Below, in pieces: positions 25,382 through 34,075 of a stretch of 39,386 nt of DNA. Position numbers and translations under genes: made by a program. The stretch covers positions 1-39,386 of the forward strand of contig CAXSEF010000024.1 of the NCBI GenBank assembly GCA_964236535.1, given 5' to 3'. Under the pieces are notes generated by a model that made no database searches, was not told the origin of the DNA, and worked only from the letters and a program-made list of their open reading frames with translations. The number at the start of each line of letters is the position of its first letter. The stretch's first letter is position 1. Source of the DNA: CAXSEF01 sp964236535. GTDB lineage: Bacteria; Pseudomonadota; Alphaproteobacteria; Acetobacterales; Acetobacteraceae.

Positions 25382-28228
25382 ATGGGCCTGATCCAGGAAA
25401 TCGACTACGGGACCAAGCAGCCGGCGAGCAACGTGCTGGTGACGGTGACCATCGACGGGCGGAAGCTGCAGGTCGCCGAAGGCACCTCGATCATGCGTGC
25501 CGCGATGGAGGCGGGCATCCAGGTGCCCAAGCTCTGCGCGTCGGACATGCTCGACAGTTTCGGGTCCTGCCGGGTGTGCCTGGTCGAGGTGGAGGGCCGC
25601 AACGGCCTGCCGGCCTCGTGCACCACGCCGGTCGCCAACGACATGGTGGTGCGCACCCAGACCGAGCGGCTCAAGGCGGTGCGCAAGGGGGTGATGGAGC
25701 TGTACATCTCCGACCACCCGCTGAACTGCCTGACCTGCTCGGCGAACGGCGACTGCGAACTGCAGGACGTCGCCGGCGCCGTCGGCCTGCGCGAGGTGCG
25801 CTACGGCTACGATGGCGCCAACCACACCGTCGCCGAGAAGGACGAGAGCAACCCGTATTTCACCTACGATCCGTCGAAGTGCATCGTCTGCTCGCGCTGC
25901 GTCCGGGCCTGCGAGGAGGTGCAGGGCACCTTCGCGCTGACCATCGAGGGCCGCGGCTTCGACAGCCGGGTCTCCGCCAGCGCGCACGAGAACTTCATGG
26001 ACTCCGAGTGCGTAAGCTGCGGCGCCTGCGTGCAGGCCTGCCCGACGGCGACCCTGAACGAGAAGTCGGTGATCGCCATCGGCACGCCCGAGCACTCGGT
26101 GATCACCACCTGCGCGTATTGCGGCGTCGGCTGCACCTTCAAGGCGGAGATGCGCGGCGAGGAGGTCGTGCGCATGGTCCCCTACAAGGACGGCAAGGCC
26201 AATCACGGGCACAGCTGCGTCAAGGGCCGCTTCGCCTGGGGCTACACGACGCACCGCGAACGCATCACCACGCCGATGATCCGCGAGAAGATCACCGATC
26301 CGTGGCGCGAGTGCAGCTGGCAGGAAGCGCTCGACCGCGCGGCCGGCGAGTTCAAGCGCATCCAAGCGACCTACGGCAACGGCTCGGTCGGCGGCATCTC
26401 GTCGTCGCGCTGCACCAACGAGGAAACCTTCCTGGTCGCCAAGCTGGTGCGCACCGCATTCGGCAACAACAACATCGACACCTGCGCCCGGGTCTGCCAC
26501 TCGCCGACCGGATACGGCCTGATGACCACGCTCGGCACCTCCGCCGGCACCCAGGACTTCGACACCGTCGACCACACCGACATCATGATGGTGATCGGCG
26601 CCAACCCGACCGACGGGCACCCGGTGTTCGCCTCGCACATGAAGGCGCGGCTGCGCAAGGGCGCGAAGCTCATCGTCATCGACCCGCGCAAGACCGACCT
26701 GGTGCGCAGCCCGCACATCGAGGCGGACTTCCACCTGCCGCTGCGCCCGGGCACCAACGTCGCGGTGCTGACCTCGCTCGCCCACGTCATCGTCACCGAG
26801 GGCCTGGTCAACGAGACCTTCGTGCGCGCCACATGCGACTGGGACGAGTTCATCGAGTGGGCGGAGTTCGTCCGCGACCCGCGTCACTCGCCGGAGATCG
26901 TCGGTGCGCAGTCGGGCGTGGACCCCGAGCAGATCCGCGGCGCGGCACGGCTGTATGCGTCGGGGCTGAACGCCGCGATCTACTACGGCCTCGGCGTCAC
27001 CGAGCACAGCCAGGGCTCGACCACGGTGATGGCGATCGCCAACCTCGCGATGGCGACCGGCAACCTCGGCCGTCCCGGCGTCGGCGTGAACCCGCTGCGC
27101 GGACAGAACAACGTGCAAGGCGCCTGCGACATGGGCAGCTTCCCGCACGAGCTGTCCGGCTACCGCCATGTCTCGGACGACACGACGCGGGCGTTGCACG
27201 AGGCAGCCTGGGGGGTGAAGATCAACCCGGAGCCCGGCCTGCGCATCCCCAACATGTTCGACGCCGCGGTGAGCGGCACGTTCAAGGGCCTCTATGTGCA
27301 GGGCGAGGACATCGTGCAGTCCGATCCCGACACCCACCACGTCACCCGCGGCCTGGAGGCGATGGAATGCATCGTCGTGCAGGACCTGTTCCTCAACGAG
27401 ACGGCGAACTACGCCCACGTGTTCCTGCCCGGCTCCACCTTCCTGGAGAAGAACGGCACCTTCACCAACGCCGAGCGACGCATCCAGCGGGTGCGCAAGG
27501 TGATGACGCCGCGCAACGGCATGGAGGACTGGGAGGTCACGGTGGCGCTGTCGCGCGCGCTGGGCATGCCGATGGAGTACAGCCATCCGTCCGAGATCAT
27601 GGACGAGGTGGCACGGCTGACGCCGACATTCGCCGGCGTGTCCTATGCCAGGCTCGAGGAGCTGGGCTCGATCCAGTGGCCGTGCAACGAGTCGGCACCC
27701 GAGGGCACGCCGATCATGCATGTGGGCGGCTTCGTGCGCGGCCAGGGGCGGTTCGTCACCACCGAGTACATCCCCACCGAGGAGCGCTCCAACCGGCGCT
27801 TCCCGCTGCTGCTGACTACCGGGCGCATCCTCAGCCAGTACAACGTGGGCGCGCAGACCCGCCGCACCGAGAACTCCGCCTGGCACGAGGAGGACCGCCT
27901 GGAGATCCACCCCTCCGACGCGCTGGAGCGGGGCGTGCGTGACGGCGACTTCGTGCGCATCCAGAGCCGGGCCGGCGAGACGTCGCTGCGCGCCCTGATC
28001 ACCGAGCGGGTGGCGCCGGGCGTGGTGTACACCACGTTCCATCACCCGACGACGCAGGCCAACGTCATCACAACCGACTTCTCCGACTGGGCGACCAACT
28101 GCCCCGAGTATAAGGTTACTGCGGTGCAGATCACGCCGTCCAACGGGCCGTCGGAGTGGCAGCAGAGCTACGAGGCGCATGCCCTGGAAAGCCGCCGGAT
28201 CGAGCGCGACGTCACGGCCGCCGAGTAG
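25382..28228 (+). CDS. fdsA: NAD-dependent formate dehydrogenase alpha subunit (catalytic)
   Basis: Oxidises formate to CO2 at a bis-pterin guanine dinucleotide Mo/W centre. Order of parts in 948 residues: NuoG-like [2Fe-2S] domain with CGS-type cysteines (SFGSCRVCLVEVEG), a His/Cys cluster (HPLNCLTCSANGDC), two [4Fe-4S] sets (CIVCSRCVRACEE; CVSCGACVQACPT), the catalytic-domain cluster (CAYCGVGC), then the molybdopterin domain. The metal ligand Cys372 and conserved His373 lie in ARVCHSPTGYG, so this is a cysteine, not a selenocysteine, enzyme. The conserved arginine of NPLRGQNNVQG is present. GGAG upstream supports the start. It is close in layout to the Rhodobacter capsulatus and Cupriavidus enzymes. 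Confidence 0.97.
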   Translation: MGLIQEIDYGTKQPASNVLVTVTIDGRKLQVAEGTSIMRAAMEAGIQVPKLCASDMLDSFGSCRVCLVEVEGRNGLPASCTTPVANDMVVRTQTERLKAVRKGVMELYISDHPLNCLTCSANGDCELQDVAGAVGLREVRYGYDGANHTVAEKDESNPYFTYDPSKCIVCSRCVRACEEVQGTFALTIEGRGFDSRVSASAHENFMDSECVSCGACVQACPTATLNEKSVIAIGTPEHSVITTCAYCGVGCTFKAEMRGEEVVRMVPYKDGKANHGHSCVKGRFAWGYTTHRERITTPMIREKITDPWRECSWQEALDRAAGEFKRIQATYGNGSVGGISSSRCTNEETFLVAKLVRTAFGNNNIDTCARVCHSPTGYGLMTTLGTSAGTQDFDTVDHTDIMMVIGANPTDGHPVFASHMKARLRKGAKLIVIDPRKTDLVRSPHIEADFHLPLRPGTNVAVLTSLAHVIVTEGLVNETFVRATCDWDEFIEWAEFVRDPRHSPEIVGAQSGVDPEQIRGAARLYASGLNAAIYYGLGVTEHSQGSTTVMAIANLAMATGNLGRPGVGVNPLRGQNNVQGACDMGSFPHELSGYRHVSDDTTRALHEAAWGVKINPEPGLRIPNMFDAAVSGTFKGLYVQGEDIVQSDPDTHHVTRGLEAMECIVVQDLFLNETANYAHVFLPGSTFLEKNGTFTNAERRIQRVRKVMTPRNGMEDWEVTVALSRALGMPMEYSHPSEIMDEVARLTPTFAGVSYARLEELGSIQWPCNESAPEGTPIMHVGGFVRGQGRFVTTEYIPTEERSNRRFPLLLTTGRILSQYNVGAQTRRTENSAWHEEDRLEIHPSDALERGVRDGDFVRIQSRAGETSLRALITERVAPGVVYTTFHHPTTQANVITTDFSDWATNCPEYKVTAVQITPSNGPSEWQQSYEAHALESRRIERDVTAAE

Positions 28229-28234
28229 CACGCG

Positions 28235-28576
28235 ATGATGGACACCACGCGGCTGGCGGCGATGGCGAACCAGATCGCCGCCTTCTTCGCCACGCAGCGC
28301 GGGAAGTCCGGCGCCGCGGAGGTGGCGGACCACCTGCGCAAGTTCTGGGAGCCGCGCATGCGCCGCGACATGATGACACGGGTGGACGAGGTCGGATCCG
28401 AGGCGGCGGGGCTGTCGCCGCTGGCGGCTGCAGGCATCGCCGCACTTCGGGATGCGCCGAGCGCATTGTCGCTGCCGGGCGACAAGGCGGGAGACGGCTC
28501 GGACCGTGCCCCGCTGGGGACAGGGACGAACGAGGGCTCGCCTCCGGACGCCGTGGCGTCCGGCCCGAACGGCTGA
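28235..28576 (+). CDS. fdsD: formate dehydrogenase delta subunit
   Basis: Small subunit that helps hold the active enzyme together in R. capsulatus-type complexes. The family core is recognisable: LAAMANQIAAFFATQ followed by VADHLRKFWEPRMRRDM and a LSPLAAAGI end, within about 75 residues. This protein continues another 38 residues with a Gly/Asp/Ser/Pro-rich tail not usual in FdsD, giving 113. It starts six bases after the fdsA stop (ATGATG, either could be used). fdsC, the sulfurtransferase-like chaperone that normally lies between fdsA and fdsD, is absent from this operon. Confidence 0.88.
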   Translation: MMDTTRLAAMANQIAAFFATQRGKSGAAEVADHLRKFWEPRMRRDMMTRVDEVGSEAAGLSPLAAAGIAALRDAPSALSLPGDKAGDGSDRAPLGTGTNEGSPPDAVASGPNG

Positions 28577-28967
28577 CACTCGTCCGCTGTGCCCGGGCCG
28601 TCCTGGGTCCTGAGCAGAGCGGCGTCCGACGAGCAAGGCCGGACGCCGCCCGTGCCCGCAAAGTGCCGGCGACTCTCTGATCCCTCTGCCTGGTCAGGTG
28701 GGTCCCCAAGATCTGCCTCAGGCGGTATCCAGAGGCAGACCCTGTTGCGTCGCCTGGCTTGCCGGCGCCGCCGCGCACCGGGAAGAACGAACGCGCGAGT
28801 GCCGCGGACCTGACATCAGGACCGGGCGGCATGTCCGCAGGCCCGCGTCGCTGCCGACCCGGCCGGCATCTCTCCCTGTCAGGGCCAGCGTTCCGGCCCT
28901 GCCGCTGCAACCTTCCATCCGGCCCGCTCTTGTTGGTCCCGCCCGCCCTGACAACCGCGAGGCCCGG
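28577..28967. other. intergenic region with degenerate repeats
   Basis: 391 bases with no supported gene. It holds a GAGCAAGGCCGGACGCC fragment near 28631 and a worn copy of the right-end repeat at about 28697-28762 (GGTATCCAGAGGCAGAC...GGCTTGCC), both from the dispersed family. The rest shows no clear promoter. A frame open through it into the next gene has no ribosome site or sensible protein. Confidence 0.5.
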
Positions 28968-30926
28968 ATGTCCCTGACCCGCCTCCTGCTCGGCCGCGCG
29001 CTCGCCACCCGCGAGGCCGAGCAGTGCCGGCTCGGCGTCCTGGAAGGCCTGCCCGCGATGGGCCTGGACGGCCTCGGCTCCGCCGCCTACGGGCCGGAAG
29101 CGGCGCTCACCATCCTAGCCCCGCTCGGCGCCGCCGGCCTGACCGTGATCGGCCCGGTGACCTGGATCATCCTCGCCCTGCTGGCCGTCCTGTATCTCTC
29201 GTACTGGCAGACCATCACCGCCTATCCTAGCAACGGCGGCTCCTACACCGTCGCCCGGCAGAACATCGGCGACGACGCCGGGCTGCTCGCAGCCTCCGCC
29301 CTGATGCTCGACTACATGCTCAACGTCGCCGTCGGCATCTCCGCCGGCATCGGCGCGCTCACCTCCGCCGTGCCCGCGCTGCAGCACTGGACCTTGCCGC
29401 TCTGCCTCGCAGTGCTGGCGCTGGTCACCCTGGTCAACCTGCGCGGCACCCGCGAGAGCGGTGTCGCCTTCGCCGCGCCCACCTACACCTTCATCGCCAG
29501 CCTCGGCCTCGTCCTCGCGGTCGGCCTGTGGCGAAGCTGGAGCACCGGCGGCCACCCCGTGCCGATCGTCGCGCCGCCGCCGATCGCCCCCGGAACCGCC
29601 ACCGCCAGCACCTGGCTGCTGCTGCGCGCGTTCGCCGCCGGCTGCACCGCCATGACCGGGGTCGAGGCCGTCAGCAACGGCGTCGGCGCCTTCCGCGAGC
29701 CGCGCACCCGCCACGCCCACCGCACGCTCACCGCAATCGTCGCCATCCTCGGCCTGCTGCTGCTCGGCATCGCCAGCCTCGCGCGCAGCTACGGCGTCAC
29801 CGCCATGGACCAGACCAGGCCCGGCTACCAGAGCGTGCTCTCGCAGCTGGTCGCCGCCGCCTGCGGACGCGGCTGGTTCTACTATCTCGCCATCGGCAGC
29901 GTGCTCTGCGTGCTCTGCCTCTCGGCCAACACCAGCTTCGTGGGCTTCCCCCGCCTGTGCCGCCAGGTGGCGCAGGACGGCTACCTGCCGAAGGGGTTCG
30001 CGGTGTCCGGCCGCCGCCTGGTCTACACCGCCGGCATCCTGTTCCTCGCCGGCGGCGCCGGTCTGCTGCTGACCGCGTTCGGCGGCATCACCGACCGCCT
30101 GATCCCGCTGTTCGCGGTCGGCGCCTTCCTCTCCTTCACGTTGTCGCAGGCCGGCATGGCGGTGCACTGGCACCGCCAGGGCCGCGGCACGGCCGACCGG
30201 GTCCGCCTCGCCGTCAACGGCATGGGGATGCTCGCCACCGGCGCAGCACTCGCGATCATCCTGGTCGCGAAGTTCGCCGAAGGTGCCTGGCTGACCATCG
30301 TGGTGATCCCCGCGACCCTCGTCCTGCTCCGCCTGGTGCATCGCACCTACCGCCGGCTCGACCGCCAGCTGCTCGGCGGCGACGACCGGCTCGACCTGCG
30401 CGAGCATGCGCCGCCGCTGGTGGTGATCCCGCTGGCGCGCTGGGATCGCATCAGCCGCAACGCCGTGGCGTTCGCGCTCCGCCTCTCCCCCGACATCACC
30501 GCGCTGCACTGCACCGACCTCGACGGGCCCGACGGCGAAACCCGCGAGACCGGCATCCGCGAGCAGTGGGCGCGCTGCGTCGCCGCCCCGGCACGCGAGG
30601 CCGGGCTCGCGGAGCCGCGCCTGCGCATCGAGACCTCGCCCTACCGCAGCCTGGCCGGTCCGCTGCTGGGCCTGGTCGCGGACCTGCGCGGTCGGCATCC
30701 CGGGCGGGCGGTCGCGGTGGTGCTGCCGCAGCTGGTGGTCGGCCGGAGCTGGGAAGCGGTCCTGCATACCAGACGCGAGCGCCGGCTGCGCGCCCTGCTG
30801 CTGCGGCACGGCGGCGCCGACCTCGCGGTCATCGCCGTGCCCTGGCAGCAGGCGGGCTCCGCGACCGACCACATCCTGGCCGACGAGGAGCCCGGCCCCG
30901 GACCCTGCCCGGCGGGACCCACCTGA
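28968..30926 (+). CDS. APC superfamily permease, KimA/YdaO-like
   Basis: Integral membrane transporter of the amino acid-polyamine-organocation fold. The 652 residues hold about 12 membrane helices in the first 430, starting with the LGSAAYGPEAAL unwound helix 1 typical of the KimA (YdaO) potassium-uptake group, and GCTAMTGVEAVSNGVGAF in helix 6. The last 220 residues are a soluble domain (from about LDRQLLGGDDRLDLREHAP) like the cytosolic domain of KimA. GAGG five bases upstream fixes ATG 28968. Potassium or an amino acid is the likely substrate, and sequence alone does not decide. It stands alone between repeat-rich spacers. Confidence 0.85.
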   Translation: MSLTRLLLGRALATREAEQCRLGVLEGLPAMGLDGLGSAAYGPEAALTILAPLGAAGLTVIGPVTWIILALLAVLYLSYWQTITAYPSNGGSYTVARQNIGDDAGLLAASALMLDYMLNVAVGISAGIGALTSAVPALQHWTLPLCLAVLALVTLVNLRGTRESGVAFAAPTYTFIASLGLVLAVGLWRSWSTGGHPVPIVAPPPIAPGTATASTWLLLRAFAAGCTAMTGVEAVSNGVGAFREPRTRHAHRTLTAIVAILGLLLLGIASLARSYGVTAMDQTRPGYQSVLSQLVAAACGRGWFYYLAIGSVLCVLCLSANTSFVGFPRLCRQVAQDGYLPKGFAVSGRRLVYTAGILFLAGGAGLLLTAFGGITDRLIPLFAVGAFLSFTLSQAGMAVHWHRQGRGTADRVRLAVNGMGMLATGAALAIILVAKFAEGAWLTIVVIPATLVLLRLVHRTYRRLDRQLLGGDDRLDLREHAPPLVVIPLARWDRISRNAVAFALRLSPDITALHCTDLDGPDGETRETGIREQWARCVAAPAREAGLAEPRLRIETSPYRSLAGPLLGLVADLRGRHPGRAVAVVLPQLVVGRSWEAVLHTRRERRLRALLLRHGGADLAVIAVPWQQAGSATDHILADEEPGPGPCPAGPT

Positions 30927-31015
30927 AACTGCGAATCCCCCTCGATACACAACCCTGTTCCACTGTCATTCCGGGTATCGCAACCGGAACGGGCATGTCA
31001 TCGTTACGGAACGGT

Positions 31016-31079
31016 TTGCCACGCCTGGTGATTGCCACGCCTGGTGATTGCCACGCCTGGTGATTGCCACGCCTGGTGA
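31016..31079. repeat. four perfect 16-base tandem repeats
   Basis: TTGCCACGCCTGGTGA is repeated four times without change, ending where TTGACAGCC begins (31080). Each unit contains CCA-N4-TGG, a small dyad, and begins with a TTGCCA that resembles a -35 box. The array lies 106-169 bases before the start of the GGDEF-EAL gene. Confidence 0.9.
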
Positions 31080-31184
31080 TTGACAGCCTGCGATCTCCCG
31101 AGAACGCTCTCGTAACACTTGCGGCCTAGGATGCCCTTTGATCGATGGGCCGGTGGTCGTGGATCGAGCCTGGAGGAGGCTGAC

Positions 31185-33758
31185 GTGTCGTTTGTCGCAC
31201 CACCCCTCAACGAGGATGAACGCCTGGCCTCGCTGCGGGACTTGGGGATCCTCGACACGCCGCCGGACGAGCGCTTCGATGCCGTGACCCGCCTGGCCTG
31301 CCGGCTGTTCCGCATGCCGGTCGCGCTCGTCTCGCTGGTGGACGAGGACCGCAACGGGGTCAAATCCGTGGTCTGCTTCCCGCAGGGCGCCCAGGGCCCG
31401 CGCGAGCAGGCGTTCTGCGCGCATGGCATCCTCTCGCCCGAACACACGCTGGTGGTCGAGGACATGACGTGCGACGCCCGCTTCGCGGCCCACCCGCTGG
31501 TAACCGGCCCGGAAGCCGTTCGCTTCTACGCCGGTGTCCCGCTGCTCGACCCGCAGGGCCGCGCGCTGGGCACGCTGTGCGTGCTCGACACCCGTCCACG
31601 CCGGTTCTCCCGCGACGACATCGAGACGCTGAGCGAACTCGCGACCGGCGTCGCCGACTTCATCGGGCTGCACCGCGCCACGCTGGCTTTACGCGAGAGC
31701 CGCGACAGCTACCGCTCCATCGTCGAGTTGACCCGGCAGATCCCCTGGGTCGCCGACCCCGCTGGCGATACGGTGAGCGTGGACGGGCGCCGGCCGCTCA
31801 TGTCCGGCCAGACTCCGGCCGACGCACTCGGCCGGGGCTGGTCGAAGGCCCTCCACCCTGACGACCAGTCCTCATCTCTGCGGCTCTGGCGCGCGGCGCT
31901 TGCGAGTGGCAGCCCGTACAGCGCGGAGTTCCGCCTGCAGGGCGCTGACGGCACCTACCGCTGGTTCCGCTCGCGCGCCGCCCCGCAACGCGCCGAGGAC
32001 GGCACGATCCTGCGCTGGCGCGGCACCGTCGAGGACATCCACGAGAGCAGGCTGCTCGAGCTGGCGCTGCGCGAGAGCGAGGAGCACCACCGCTACTCGA
32101 TCGAGGCCAGCCCGCAGATTCCCTGGACCGCCGACCCGAGCGGCCACGTCCAGGAGGTGAGCGCGCGGCTGAGCGCGATCACCGGCATCGGCCACGATGC
32201 CATCATGACGGATGGCTGGGCGCAGTTCACCCACCCCGCCGACCAGCCCGACGTCTGGAACCGCTGGGCGCAATGCGCACGCAGCGGCAACCCGTTCGAC
32301 GTCGAGTACCGCATCCGCATCGCCGGCGGCAGCTACCGGTGGTTCCACGTCCGCGCCTTTGCCCGCCGCGCCGGGTCCGGCGCCATCCTGCGCTGGTACG
32401 GCACGGCGGAGGACATCAGCGGACGCAAGGGCGATCAGGCCCAGATCGTCCACATGGCGACGCACGACAGCCTGACCGGCCTCGCCAACCGGATCCTCTA
32501 CCGACAGCGCATCCAGGAGGAACTGGCGCGCACCGCCCGCGGCGCGCAGCTGGCGATCCTCTGCATCGACCTCGACAACTTCAAGGCGATCAACGACACC
32601 CGCGGCCATCCGGCCGGCGACATGCTGCTGCGCCTGGTGGCGCAGCGGCTGACCGCCTGCGTGCGCGAGACCGACCTTGTCGCGCGTTTCGCCGGCGACG
32701 AATTCATGGTGATCCAGGCCGGCCTCGGCCAGCCGCTGATCGCGCAGGCCCTGGCGACCCGCATCCTCGACGCCTTGGGCGCCCCCTACGACCTGGAGGG
32801 CCAGCCGGTCACGCTCACCGCGACGATCGGCGTCGCGCTCGCGCCACAGGACGGCACCAGCGCCGACCGGCTGTTCCAGAACGCCGACATGGCGCTGTGC
32901 CGCGCCAAGGCCGAGGACCGCGGCAGCGTCCGCTTCTTCGAGCCCGGCATGCACGAACGCCTGCGGGCCAGGCAGGCGCTCAAGCTCGACCTGCGCCATG
33001 CGCTCGACCGCGGCGAAATGGAGGTGTTCTACCAGCCGCTGGTCGACATCCGCCACGAGCGCATCGTCGGCTTCGAGGCCCTGCTGCGCTGGCACCACCC
33101 GGCGCTGGGCATGGTGCCGCCTGCAACCTTCATCCCGCTTGCCGAGGAGACGGGGCTGATCCGCCGCCTCGGCGAATGGGTGCTCGACCAGGCCTGCCGC
33201 GAGGCCATGCGGTGGTCGCCCGACATCAGGGTCGCGGTCAACCTGTCGCCCGCACAGTTCCGCAGCGCCGACCTCGTGCACCGCGTGCAGGCGGTGCTGC
33301 TGTCGTCCGGCCTGCAGCCGCACCGCCTCGAGCTCGAGATCACCGAGTCGGTACTGCTCGAGGACAGCGACGCCAACATCGTCATGCTGAAATCGATGCA
33401 CGCGCTCGGGCTCAAGATCGCGATGGACGACTTCGGCACCGGCTACTCGTCGCTGTGCTACCTGCACCGCTTCCCGTTCGACAAGCTGAAGATCGACCGC
33501 TCCTTCATCGAGAAGTTCGCCGAGGCACAGGAGTCGCGGGCGATCGTGCGCGCGGTGCTCGGACTCAGCCGCGACCTCGGGCTGCGCAGCGTGGCCGAAG
33601 GCATCGAGACCGCCGACCAGTTCGAGCAGCTGCGCGCCTATGGCTGCAACGAGGCCCAGGGCTACTACTTCTCCCCGCCGGTCCCCACCAACGACATCGC
33701 CGCCTTGCTCGAACGATTCAACACCGCGGCGCCACAAGGTACTACCAGTCGGCCTTGA
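31185..33758 (+). CDS. GAF-PAS-PAS-GGDEF-EAL cyclic di-GMP signalling protein
   Basis: Predicted soluble regulator of cyclic di-GMP with no membrane segment. GTG 31185 (857 residues) is preceded by GGAGGAGG; upstream ATG 31131 lacks this. Domains: GAF about 8-165 (LGILDTPPDERFDAVTRLA), two PAS-PAC units about 175-290 and 300-410 (each with YRWF and an IxRWxGTxEDI end), GGDEF about 415-580, EAL about 595-845. The GGDEF site is AGDEF (503-507), a variant that can still be active. No RxxD inhibitory site is obvious at the usual position. EAL residues look intact (Glu631-Ala-Leu, DDFGTGYSSL with Asp748-Asp749, KIDRSF, EGIE), so phosphodiesterase activity is likely. Sensor ligand unknown. Confidence 0.93.
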   Translation: MSFVAPPLNEDERLASLRDLGILDTPPDERFDAVTRLACRLFRMPVALVSLVDEDRNGVKSVVCFPQGAQGPREQAFCAHGILSPEHTLVVEDMTCDARFAAHPLVTGPEAVRFYAGVPLLDPQGRALGTLCVLDTRPRRFSRDDIETLSELATGVADFIGLHRATLALRESRDSYRSIVELTRQIPWVADPAGDTVSVDGRRPLMSGQTPADALGRGWSKALHPDDQSSSLRLWRAALASGSPYSAEFRLQGADGTYRWFRSRAAPQRAEDGTILRWRGTVEDIHESRLLELALRESEEHHRYSIEASPQIPWTADPSGHVQEVSARLSAITGIGHDAIMTDGWAQFTHPADQPDVWNRWAQCARSGNPFDVEYRIRIAGGSYRWFHVRAFARRAGSGAILRWYGTAEDISGRKGDQAQIVHMATHDSLTGLANRILYRQRIQEELARTARGAQLAILCIDLDNFKAINDTRGHPAGDMLLRLVAQRLTACVRETDLVARFAGDEFMVIQAGLGQPLIAQALATRILDALGAPYDLEGQPVTLTATIGVALAPQDGTSADRLFQNADMALCRAKAEDRGSVRFFEPGMHERLRARQALKLDLRHALDRGEMEVFYQPLVDIRHERIVGFEALLRWHHPALGMVPPATFIPLAEETGLIRRLGEWVLDQACREAMRWSPDIRVAVNLSPAQFRSADLVHRVQAVLLSSGLQPHRLELEITESVLLEDSDANIVMLKSMHALGLKIAMDDFGTGYSSLCYLHRFPFDKLKIDRSFIEKFAEAQESRAIVRAVLGLSRDLGLRSVAEGIETADQFEQLRAYGCNEAQGYYFSPPVPTNDIAALLERFNTAAPQGTTSRP

Positions 33759-34070
33759 GGATGACCGGCCGGGCAGCAGGGCCAGCGGCTCTGACCCTGG
33801 ACGCAGCCATCGGCCCAGGCTTTGGAATGCAAGTGCCAGGCAATGGGTTTCCAAAGGCCTGGCGGGTCTGGGCAGAGGAGGAGCCCGGCCTTGCTGCGCC
33901 GGCAGGTCGATGCTTAGGGCCGCTGGTATCAGGCAAGGCCCGAGACGCCTTCGTCAGGCAACAGGCTTCCACTCACGGCAAATCCTGAGAACCCGGATGG
34001 TCAGCAGGACCTCTTTCATGTGTGGGGGCTCAGCCCCCGGCGGAGTCCAGAGGCAGCGCTTCCGGCCCTG
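33759..34070. other. repeat-filled intergenic region
   Basis: 312 bases between two converging genes (GGDEF-EAL on +, CNNM/CorC on -). It contains the inverted left-end copy (33843-33913), a larger imperfect hairpin from CCAGGCTTTGGAA (33815) to TTCCAAAGGCCTGG (33849-33862), and a right-end copy (34021-34075). No gene is seen. Confidence 0.6.
33843..33913. repeat. dispersed palindromic repeat, inverted left-end copy
   Basis: Reads, in reverse complement, the same order as 9693-9765: GCATCGACC flank, GCAAGGCCGGGCTC, CCCAGACCCGCC, GGCCTTTGGAAACCCAT. It shows that the flanking GCATCGACC belongs to the repeat unit. Confidence 0.75.
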
Positions 34071-34075
34071 CTACG
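34021..34075. repeat. dispersed palindromic repeat, right-end copy overlapping a stop codon
   Basis: A perfect GGGGGC / GCCCCC hairpin (34024-34038, loop TCA) followed by GGCGGAGTCCAGAGGCAG and a worn right end (GGCCCTGC). Its last bases contain the stop codon of the minus-strand CNNM/CorC gene. Confidence 0.65.

Noticed and set aside
28577..28967. c-di-AMP (ydaO) riboswitch ahead of the KimA-like transporter
   Set aside because: No recognisable conserved riboswitch core could be found by eye, and the region is explained by degenerate repeats; such riboswitches are not expected in alphaproteobacteria.
31016..31079. CRISPR array
   Set aside because: The 16-base units are contiguous with no spacers and no cas genes are present.
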